Positions 35,855-42,861 of a stretch of DNA of 64,000 nucleotides are shown one piece after another. Position 1 is the stretch's first letter, and every line of letters starts with the position of its first letter. The notes beneath the pieces were generated by a model. That model was not told the origin of the DNA. It did no database searches and worked only from the letters and a program-made list of their open reading frames with translations. The stretch is from Symplocastrum torsivum CPER-KK1 (GTDB lineage: Bacteria > Cyanobacteriota > Cyanobacteriia > Cyanobacteriales > Coleofasciculaceae). The stretch spans positions 62,001-126,000 of the forward strand of contig JAHHIF010000011.1 in the NCBI GenBank assembly GCA_019358875.1, given 5' to 3'. A program made the position numbers and the translations under genes.

Positions 35855-36682
35855 CTAAACGTGAGTGCGGTCAGTTAAAATTTCATAGCCGTCAGCCGTT
35901 ACCAACACCGTATGCTCAAACTGAGCTGACAAAGCATTATCAACAGTCACTGCTGTCCAGCGATCGGATAGTATGCGCGTGAACTTGGAACCTGCATTTA
36001 CAATTGGCTCGATCGCTAAAGTCATCCCAGCACGAAGCTTGACATTTGCCATCTCGCGAGTACGGAAGTTGAAGACATGAGGTTCTTCGTGCAGGTTTCG
36101 TCCAACACCGTGACCTGTAAAGTCTTCAACGACACTAAAACCATTGGCTTTTACATGGTCTTCAATCGCACCAGCAAGATCGAGCAAGTAAGCTCCTTCT
36201 TTAACTTGTTCAATCCCTTTATAAAGTGCTTCTTCTGCCACACGGATTAACTTAGCTGCATCAGGTGTCACCTGACCAACCGCGATCGTAATGCAAGAGT
36301 CACCGTGAAATCCTTGGTAGTACGCCCCCGTATCAACTTTTACGACATCCCCAGCTCGAATTACTTTCTTGGCGCTAGGAATACCATGTACAACTTCGTT
36401 GTTGACGCTGGAACAGATAGAAGATGGGAAGCCATGGTAACCCTTAAAGCTAGGCGTTGCATCCATCTCACGAATGCGCTTTTCGGCATGGGCATCCAAG
36501 TCAGCCGTCGTCATCCCCGGCTCAACCATCTCAGAAATTTCTTTGAGTACCGTTGCGACAATCTTTGCCGCTTGCCGCATGATTTCGATTTCACGCTCAG
36601 ACTTGATTTCAACACCGCGACGTTTTTTCTTAGTACGGGGCGGTTCCGTTGGTTTGAAAAGCAGATTAGTCAAAATGTTCAT
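35855..36682 (-). CDS. map: Methionine aminopeptidase, type I
   Basis: About 275 residues, longer than E. coli Map because of an N-terminal tail of about 25 residues with a basic RTKKKRRG stretch. Metal ligands are visible in [34 protein letters not shown] and FEHTVLV. It removes initiator methionine from new proteins. The ATG at 36682 is preferred to the start three codons upstream. Confidence 0.93.
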   Translation of the reverse strand: MNILTNLLFKPTEPPRTKKKRRGVEIKSEREIEIMRQAAKIVATVLKEISEMVEPGMTTADLDAHAEKRIREMDATPSFKGYHGFPSSICSSVNNEVVHGIPSAKKVIRAGDVVKVDTGAYYQGFHGDSCITIAVGQVTPDAAKLIRVAEEALYKGIEQVKEGAYLLDLAGAIEDHVKANGFSVVEDFTGHGVGRNLHEEPHVFNFRTREMANVKLRAGMTLAIEPIVNAGSKFTRILSDRWTAVTVDNALSAQFEHTVLVTADGYEILTDRTHV

Positions 36683-36859
36683 GCGAATCAATAAATGGCT
36701 AAGATATTGGCATCCAAACAGTTAAGTGTTAAAAAGCCCGACTACATTTAATGGGGTCACGACAGCATAGAAATGTTAGACCAGCTTATTTCACTAAACT
36801 GTTTGAGAAGGAGCCGATGCCGAATCAGTAGATCAGGTGATTTTACACTTTACATTAGC

Positions 36860-37051
36860 TTAACATTGCTTGATTTCGAGGGGTAGAGAACAGTAAAGCT
36901 TAGGCTCTAAGTGATCCCAGCTTTGATCGTTTTCACCACAGTCTTTGACAAAATTTACCAAACAGGTCGTAAAGCCACCCAGGAGTTGTAAGCAAACAAT
37001 CCCCATCGGATAACGATTTCTGGCAAGATTAGTACATATCGAGGAGATCAT
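36860..37051 (-). CDS. Small ORF overlapping the end of the AraC gene (doubtful)
   Basis: A 63-codon frame whose ATG overlaps the AraC stop (ATGA), which would allow coupled translation. The product has five cysteines and no recognisable family. The layout is suggestive, but composition gives no further support. The rest of 36692-37047 shows nothing clear. Confidence 0.2.
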   Translation of the reverse strand: MISSICTNLARNRYPMGIVCLQLLGGFTTCLVNFVKDCGENDQSWDHLEPKLYCSLPLEIKQC

Positions 37052-38031
37052 ATGGAACTAGCAGTCTCCCTAACCGCTTCTCGCAGCCGCTCCACATCAC
37101 GCATCGGTGGAACACCAAAGAGCCGCTTGTACTCCCGGTTAAAGTGCGAAGCATCGTCATACCCCACCCGGTAGGCAACACTGGTTGCATCCAGATTTTG
37201 CCCCAACATCAGACGGCGAGCCTCCTGGAGCCGCAGTTGCTTCTGGAACTGCAACGGACTCATGGCAGTGACCGATTTGAAGTGATGGTGAAAGCCCGAA
37301 ACGCTCATGCCAAGCTCTCGCGCAATGCTTTCAATCCTGATCGGCTGGTTAAAGTCTTTGCGAAGTCGATCGACGGCTTTGGCGATGTGGTGGGTGTAGC
37401 CACCCAGAACAGCAATCTGACGCAGCCGAGCACCTTGCTCTCCCAGGAGGAGGCGATAAATGATTTCCCGCTTAATCAGGGGTGCGAGAACATGTGCTTC
37501 CGCAGGGGAATTTATTAACCTGACGAGCCGCACGACAGCATCTAACAGATCTACATCCAACGGACTCACATCGATCGCTTTTACACTAGCCCCTCGTTGT
37601 GCTGAGGGATAGCCTGCCTCAACCATGGCTGAGCCAACTAGGGTAGGGTCAAGATCGAAACGAAGACCCAGGTATGGTTTTTCCTGGGTTGCTTCTAGAA
37701 TTCGGCTGGCAATCGGCAGTTCGACCGTCCCCAGCAAATAATGCATTGGGTCGTACTGATAGCGATCGCTGCCTAGAAGAACTTCTTTGCTGCCTTGAGC
37801 AATTACACAAAAGGCAGGAATAGAGACACTATGAAAGCATTCCGAAGGGGAAGAGGAACGGTAAAAGTGCAATCCTTTCAGCGGCTCTTTCGCTCCATCA
37901 GTACGAATCGCTTGGGCAATTCGCTGGGTTAGTTCTTCTCGGTTGGCTTGCGCTCGGTCTGCCTCGCGCTTTGTCTGAAGGTCATTCATCAAGGCTCTAC
38001 CGGATTTTTCACTCGTTCTTGCAGCGTTCAT
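37048..38031 (-). CDS. AraC-family transcriptional regulator
   Basis: A 327-residue regulator with an AraC-type N-terminal ligand domain (HSVSIPAFCVIAQGSKEVLLG region) and a C-terminal double HTH (SIARELGMSVSGFHHHFK and SVAYRVGYDDASHFNREYKRLFG). This group is widespread in proteobacteria, divergent from alcohol dehydrogenase or SDR genes, as here. It is a likely activator of the 38394-42644 cassette. An inner ATG at 37989 is an alternative start. Confidence 0.9.
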   Translation of the reverse strand: MNAARTSEKSGRALMNDLQTKREADRAQANREELTQRIAQAIRTDGAKEPLKGLHFYRSSSPSECFHSVSIPAFCVIAQGSKEVLLGSDRYQYDPMHYLLGTVELPIASRILEATQEKPYLGLRFDLDPTLVGSAMVEAGYPSAQRGASVKAIDVSPLDVDLLDAVVRLVRLINSPAEAHVLAPLIKREIIYRLLLGEQGARLRQIAVLGGYTHHIAKAVDRLRKDFNQPIRIESIARELGMSVSGFHHHFKSVTAMSPLQFQKQLRLQEARRLMLGQNLDATSVAYRVGYDDASHFNREYKRLFGVPPMRDVERLREAVRETASSI

Positions 38032-38393
38032 TTCTTATGCCCGTTCAGATAGATTTCTGGACACATCAAGGTCTAGAAGGGGTTTGGCAGCTAAGCCTGT
38101 ATAAGAATCTAGCGTGACTTGAATTGAATCTGGTGCAAGGCGTGCAGGATTGTACAACCATCCTAGACAATCATTCTATTGCTTGCCTTTCAGGATTCCT
38201 AGAATGAGGTTAAAGCAATGAAACGTGATTCCGGCTTCTTGTAAGCGTCTGGATTTCTCTTCAAGAGAACACTCAAGTTTATTTCGTTAAGCGCTTCTTG
38301 CGATTGCACGAGAAGCATCATCAAATCCACGGCAGGCATTGGTCGCTGTGGGAAAGCTTTGCATGGGCGTTGCACAACTATGGAGGAACAGAA
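38032..38393. promoter_or_regulatory. Divergent control region of the transferred cassette
   Basis: About 360 bp between the AraC gene and the cupin gene. It must hold both promoters. I see no clear operator. An in-frame extension of the cupin frame back to 38298 is present but lacks a signal peptide context, so it is taken as non-coding. Confidence 0.45.
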
Positions 38394-38897
38394 ATGAAAC
38401 GGCTAACGATACCTGTCATGGCATTTTCCTTATTGGCTTTGGGGTTCCCGCAGGCAGGGCATACACAAGTCTCATCTGGCGATCGCCCACAGACCGTGAA
38501 AATCACGCGGAATGGTTCGCAGCCTTCCACCGAAGGCTCAGCCGAATATTTCACGGGTTCTGTACGCATCAATCCTCTTTTTCCGGTACACGAACCGTCA
38601 CGCGCATCTGGCGCAAGTGTCACCTTCGAGCCTGGTGCCCGAACCGCATGGCATACCCATCCCCTGGGGCAGACCTTGATTGTGACGGCTGGGTCTGGTT
38701 GGGTTCAGCAATGGGGTGAACCAATTCAGGAAATCAGACCTGGTGATGTCGTCTGGATTCCACCCGGTGTGAAACACTGGCACGGAGCTACAGCCACTAC
38801 AGCCATTACTCATACTGCCATTCACGAGGCGCTCAACGGCAGCCCTGTGGACTGGATGGAACAGGTCAGCGACGAGCAATATGGAGGACGATTTTGA
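38394..38897 (+). CDS. Exported cupin-domain protein
   Basis: About 167 residues. The ATG at 38394 has GGAGG eight to twelve bases upstream and opens a clear signal peptide ([18 protein letters not shown] to AGHTQ). The cupin fold carries metal-ligand motif 1 ([14 protein letters not shown]) and motif 2 ([16 protein letters not shown]). Function in this group (carboxymuconolactone-type or quercetinase-like cupins) is not settled. The C-terminus [13 protein letters not shown] recurs in a gene remnant 2.6 kb downstream. The stop overlaps the next start (TGATG). Confidence 0.87.
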   Translation: MKRLTIPVMAFSLLALGFPQAGHTQVSSGDRPQTVKITRNGSQPSTEGSAEYFTGSVRINPLFPVHEPSRASGASVTFEPGARTAWHTHPLGQTLIVTAGSGWVQQWGEPIQEIRPGDVVWIPPGVKHWHGATATTAITHTAIHEALNGSPVDWMEQVSDEQYGGRF

Positions 38898-39424
38898 TGC
38901 TTTCGAGGTGGCTTCCCACTAGAGGAAAAAACGGTCAGAAGCGAATGCTGGTTTTGGTTCTCGCTTTAGCAATGTCCCTGTGTTCCTCAGCCTGCCGTGC
39001 CGACAACAGTATCACCAGCAATACTCAATCAGAGATACCAACTGAACTACCAACCAAGCAGGCAAACAGGATGAAGATTAACATCAAGGTCGGAAACGAA
39101 GTCGTGACAGCCACGTTGATTGATAGCAAAACCACTCAGGATTTTATTTCCCTGCTGCCATTAACGCTGACGCTGGAAGACCACGCGAACACCGAAAAAG
39201 TTAGTGATTTGCCAAGACGATTATCAACAGAGGATGCACCTCCGGGCAGTGATCCTGCGGTTGGAGATATTGCCTATTACGCTCCCTGGGGGAATTTGGC
39301 GATGTATTACAACGATTTTGGCTACTCAAACGGACTCATTATCCTCGGAAAAATTGACGGTGACATCGAGGCATTGAATGTGCCTGGTTCTGTAGAAGTG
39401 ACGATCGAGTTGCGATCGCAGTAA
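38897..39424 (+). CDS. Cyclophilin-like fold protein, exported
   Basis: About 175 residues from the ATG overlapping the cupin stop. The N-terminus has a hydrophobic signal (MLVLVLALAMSLCSSAC), possibly a lipoprotein, though the lipobox is poor. The C-terminal domain (MKINIKVGNEVVTATL, AYYAPWGNLAMYY, LGKIDGDIEAL) matches the cyclophilin-like family related to TM1367. No prolyl isomerase active site is evident. It is found beside cupins and oxidoreductases in proteobacterial cassettes of this type. Confidence 0.8.
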   Translation: MLSRWLPTRGKNGQKRMLVLVLALAMSLCSSACRADNSITSNTQSEIPTELPTKQANRMKINIKVGNEVVTATLIDSKTTQDFISLLPLTLTLEDHANTEKVSDLPRRLSTEDAPPGSDPAVGDIAYYAPWGNLAMYYNDFGYSNGLIILGKIDGDIEALNVPGSVEVTIELRSQ

Positions 39425-39505
39425 AGCGGATACAGCAAGGAAGCGGCTTGCGACGATGGAAGCGAAGTAAACCCGTTAGGTCAACCCACACTTACAAAGA
39501 AAGCC

Positions 39506-40597
39506 ATGAAACACCGTGTTCTAATACCAACTCTCTTGATGAGTGCGATCTGTACAACAGCAGCATTTGCGATCGACCAAACACGCGCCTCGCGTCAAAT
39601 CTCCCAAGCACCCGTACAGCAGTCCGCTGTGGTCGAGGGGGCAGACAACTTCTACAAGAGCGACCAGGTAACGATGCAGAGAGTGACGTTCAGAAACCAA
39701 TACAACATGCAGGTTGTTGGGAATCTCTTCATTCCCAAAGCCTTGAATCAGAACGCCAAGCATCCAGCAATTATTGTCGGGCACCCAATGGGCGCAGTCA
39801 AAGAACAGAGTTCAAATCTGTATGCCCAAAAGCTGGCTGAGCAGGGATTCGTCACCTTGTCCCTTGATTTATCCTTCTGGGGCGAGAGTGAAGGGCAGCC
39901 TCGCAACGTTGTTGCACCGGATATTTATGCTGAAGATTTTAGTGCTGCGGTCGATTTTCTGGGCACCCAGTCCCTCGTTGATAGAGATCGAATTGGCGTT
40001 CTGGGGATTTGCGGCAGCGGCAGCTTCGTCATCAGCGCCGCCAAAATTGACCCGCGCATGAAGGCGATCGCGACGGTCAGCATGTATGACATGGGCGCGG
40101 CTTACCGTAACGGGCTGAGGCATTCTACGACCCTCGAACAGAGGAAACAAGCCATCGCAGAGGCGGCTGAGCAGCGCTACGTGGAGTTCACAGGCGGCGA
40201 GACCAAATACACGGGTGGCACGGTGCATGAGCTTAACGATAACACCCACCCCATTCAGCGCGAGTTTTACGACTTCTACCGCACTCCCAGAGGCGAATAC
40301 ACCCCCGAAGGTTCGTCGCTGAAGCTTACGACGCACCCGACACTGACCAGCATCGTCAAGTCCGGAAACTTCTACCCGTTCAACGACATTGAGACTATTT
40401 CGCCTCGTCCCATGCTGTTCATCACGGGTGACAATGCACATTCTAGGGAGTTCAGCGAAGATGCCTACAAGCGCGCAGCCGAGCCAAAGGAACTCTACAC
40501 CATTCCGAACGCGGGACATGTCGATTTGTACGACCGGGTGAACCTTATCCCGTGGGACAAGCTTGCGTCCTTTTTCAATCAGCATCTCAGTCGGTAA
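39506..40597 (+). CDS. Exported alpha/beta hydrolase
   Basis: A 363-residue protein with a signal peptide (residues 1-22, cut near AFA). It has the alpha/beta hydrolase fold: VGHPMGAVKEQ near the oxyanion hole and the elbow GVLGICGSGSF (about 164-174). The nucleophile position reads GICGSG, so it may be Cys, as in dienelactone hydrolase, or a shifted Ser. PRPMLFITGDNAHSREFSE and PNAGHVDLYD supply the acid and His. The family is YcjY/FrsA-like and the substrate is unknown. Confidence 0.8.
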   Translation: MKHRVLIPTLLMSAICTTAAFAIDQTRASRQISQAPVQQSAVVEGADNFYKSDQVTMQRVTFRNQYNMQVVGNLFIPKALNQNAKHPAIIVGHPMGAVKEQSSNLYAQKLAEQGFVTLSLDLSFWGESEGQPRNVVAPDIYAEDFSAAVDFLGTQSLVDRDRIGVLGICGSGSFVISAAKIDPRMKAIATVSMYDMGAAYRNGLRHSTTLEQRKQAIAEAAEQRYVEFTGGETKYTGGTVHELNDNTHPIQREFYDFYRTPRGEYTPEGSSLKLTTHPTLTSIVKSGNFYPFNDIETISPRPMLFITGDNAHSREFSEDAYKRAAEPKELYTIPNAGHVDLYDRVNLIPWDKLASFFNQHLSR

Positions 40598-40620
40598 GCG
40601 AGCAATTAGCAGGAGAAAAT

Positions 40621-41397
40621 ATGTCAACACAATCGAATGAAAACTTTGCCGGCAAAGTCGCTTTCGTCACCGGAGCAGCAAGCGGCATCGGTCGAGCTAC
40701 GGCGCTGGCGTTTGCCCGTGAGGGTACCAGCGTGGTGGTTGCTGATGTTTCAGAACCGACCAATCAAGAAACGGCACGCATGATCGAGGAACTGGGCGGG
40801 CGGGCGTTTGCCGTCAGGTGCGACGTGACGCGAACCGAGGACGTGAAGGCGGCTCTGGAAAAGACCATTGAGGCTTTCGGACGGCTGGACTTTGCCTTCA
40901 ACAACGCGGGCATCGAGCCGAGGAAGGCGGCTCCGACCGCAGAGTACGAGGAGGAGGAGTGGAACCGGATTATCGACATCAACCTCCGTGGCGTTTTCCT
41001 GTGCATGAAGCACGAGATCCCGCTGATTCTCAAGCAGGGACGCGGCGCGATCGTCAACACGTCATCGGGTGCGGGAATCATCGGTATCAAGGGTAGCCCC
41101 GCGTACACCGCCGCGAAACACGGTGTGATCGGACTGACCAAGACAGCGGCGCTCGACTATGCGTCGCAGAACATCCGCGTCAATGCCGTCTGTCCCGGCT
41201 ACATCGACACCCCGATGATGGGTCGCTTCACTGGCGGTACGGACGAAGGGCGCGCGAAGGTGATCGCGGAGGAACCGGTCGGACGGATGGGCACGCCCGA
41301 AGAGATCGCTGCAGCCGTCGTCTGGTTGTGCTCGGATGCGGCTGCCTTCATCGTTGGGCACGCCATGGTCATCGACAGCGGTCAAACGGTGCAGTGA
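40621..41397 (+). CDS. Short-chain dehydrogenase, FabG-like
   Basis: A 258-residue classical SDR. TGAASGIG binds the cofactor, NNAG is structural, and Ser (NTSSGAG) and YTAAK are catalytic. A clean AGGAG site lies a few bases before the ATG at 40621; the frame extends further up into the hydrolase gene. Its DNA is markedly G+C-richer than the surroundings (GC at most third positions), a strong sign of transfer from a high-GC proteobacterium. Confidence 0.9.
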   Translation: MSTQSNENFAGKVAFVTGAASGIGRATALAFAREGTSVVVADVSEPTNQETARMIEELGGRAFAVRCDVTRTEDVKAALEKTIEAFGRLDFAFNNAGIEPRKAAPTAEYEEEEWNRIIDINLRGVFLCMKHEIPLILKQGRGAIVNTSSGAGIIGIKGSPAYTAAKHGVIGLTKTAALDYASQNIRVNAVCPGYIDTPMMGRFTGGTDEGRAKVIAEEPVGRMGTPEEIAAAVVWLCSDAAAFIVGHAMVIDSGQTVQ

Positions 41398-41459
41398 TCT
41401 TCGTCGCCAACACGATCAAACCCTAAACGCACGACAAAGCATTGTCGCCATCGTCACTT

Positions 41460-41573
41460 TCACCGCCAACGGCGATGACTTACGCTACTCAGGAGGTACT
41501 CGACGGCAAGCCCGTGAACTGGATGGAAAAAGTCAGCGATGAGCAGTACCAGACACCAAACGTAAACAACTAG
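41460..41573 (+). pseudogene. C-terminal remnant of a second cupin gene
   Basis: An open stretch ending in TAG reads [18 protein letters not shown] followed by [10 protein letters not shown], closely matching the end of the cupin at 38394 ([26 protein letters not shown]). The metal-binding part is missing. It is probably what is left after deletion between the SDR and the alcohol dehydrogenase. Confidence 0.75.
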
Positions 41574-41585
41574 GGACATGTATTT

Positions 41586-42644
41586 ATGTACAACGCCAAA
41601 GCTTACTCCGCAGCTAGTGCAACATCACCATTGGCATCCGACATGATTGCGCGGCGCGATCCAACCGAACACGACGTTCAGATCGAAATCCTCTTTTGCG
41701 GCATCTGCCACTCCGATCTCCATTCAGTGCGTAACGAGTGGAGCGATTTCATGTCCACAACCTACCCGATCGTGCCCGGTCATGAAATCGTCGGTCGTGT
41801 GACTCAAGTCGGTTCAGCAGTGACTCAGTTCAAGTCCGGCGATCTAGTGGGAGTTGGCTGCATGGTCGAGTCGGACGGGGTCTGTCCCCTTTGCAAAGCG
41901 GGTCTTGAGCAGTTTTGCCAAAGTGTAATCTTCACCTACAACTCCCCAGACAAATACCTGGGAGGGGTCACTTATGGTGGCTACTCCGATAGCATCGTCG
42001 TCGATCAACGCTTCGTGCTGCGCGTTCCCCCGAACCTCAATCTGGCCGGAGTTGCGCCGCTCCTTTGTGCTGGGATCACAACCTACTCGCCTCTGCGCCA
42101 CTGGGGCGTCACCGAGGGTAAGAAAGTAGGCGTGATCGGTCTTGGCGGATTGGGTCACATGGGCGTGAAGCTTGCTCATGCGATGGGAGCGCACGTCGTC
42201 GTCTTTACCACGTCGCCTGACAAGACGGAAGACGCCCTGCGCCTGGGTGCCGACGAAGTCGTTGTCTCCCGCAATGCTGACGAGATGCAGAAGCACGCTG
42301 GTAGCTTCGATTTCATCCTCGATACCGTCTCTGCTAAACACGACATTAACGCCTATCTCAACCTGCTGGGCCTGGATGGCAACATCACCCTGGTCGGTGC
42401 ACCCGAAAAGCCCCTGGATGTCGCAGCATTCAGCCTGATCATGGCGCGCCGCAGTCTCTCCGGCTCAAGCATCGGTGGCATACCTGAAACCCAAGAGATG
42501 CTCGACTTTTGCGGTGAACATAACATCACCGCCGATGTTGAAGTCATCCCCATCCAAAAAGTCAACGAAGCTTACGAAAGACTGCTCAAGTCCGATGTGA
42601 AATATCGCTTTGTAATTGATATGGCATCTCTGAAATCTGAATAA
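41586..42644 (+). CDS. Zinc-type NAD(P)-dependent alcohol dehydrogenase, YahK-like
   Basis: A 352-residue medium-chain dehydrogenase of the cinnamyl-alcohol/YahK group. Catalytic zinc ligands are Cys41 (GICHSD), His66 (GHE) and the Cys in PLLCAGITTY. The cofactor motif is GLGGLGHMGVK. The structural zinc lobe has Cys100, Cys103 and Cys111, but the first ligand is Asp97 where relatives have Cys. It would reduce aldehydes or oxidise alcohols with NADP(H). It ends the cassette, followed by paired hairpins. Confidence 0.92.
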   Translation: MYNAKAYSAASATSPLASDMIARRDPTEHDVQIEILFCGICHSDLHSVRNEWSDFMSTTYPIVPGHEIVGRVTQVGSAVTQFKSGDLVGVGCMVESDGVCPLCKAGLEQFCQSVIFTYNSPDKYLGGVTYGGYSDSIVVDQRFVLRVPPNLNLAGVAPLLCAGITTYSPLRHWGVTEGKKVGVIGLGGLGHMGVKLAHAMGAHVVVFTTSPDKTEDALRLGADEVVVSRNADEMQKHAGSFDFILDTVSAKHDINAYLNLLGLDGNITLVGAPEKPLDVAAFSLIMARRSLSGSSIGGIPETQEMLDFCGEHNITADVEVIPIQKVNEAYERLLKSDVKYRFVIDMASLKSE

Positions 42645-42753
42645 CTGAGGCACCCCCTAGAAGAAGTAACCATGCACAAGCATGACCTTGGCAACAGCAA
42701 CCGCTACTCGCTCTTGAGGTATGTCAAGCTAAAGCTTACTAAATCAGCCCTTC

Positions 42754-42805
42754 AACCCGTTTTAAAGGGTTTTAGCTCTAAGCCCAAATTTTAGTTTAGG
42801 GCTTA
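42754..42805. terminator. Tandem hairpins between convergent genes
   Basis: AACCC/GGGTT (42754-42758 with 42767-42771) and TAAGCCC/GGGCTTA (42779-42785 with 42799-42805). They sit between the alcohol dehydrogenase and the M16 peptidase and could end both transcripts. Confidence 0.5.
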
Positions 42806-42861
42806 AGTTCGTGACATTCTTTTGAAAACCCCCCTTACTCCTACTTTCTCATTTAATCGCT

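Noticed and set aside
38298..38393. N-terminal extension of the cupin gene
   Set aside because: A strong ribosome site and a signal peptide start at 38394; the extension would bury the signal peptide.
39869..40630. 253-codon minus-strand frame opposite the exported hydrolase
   Set aside because: It mirrors a GC-biased real gene with signal peptide and catalytic motifs; no family likeness of its own.
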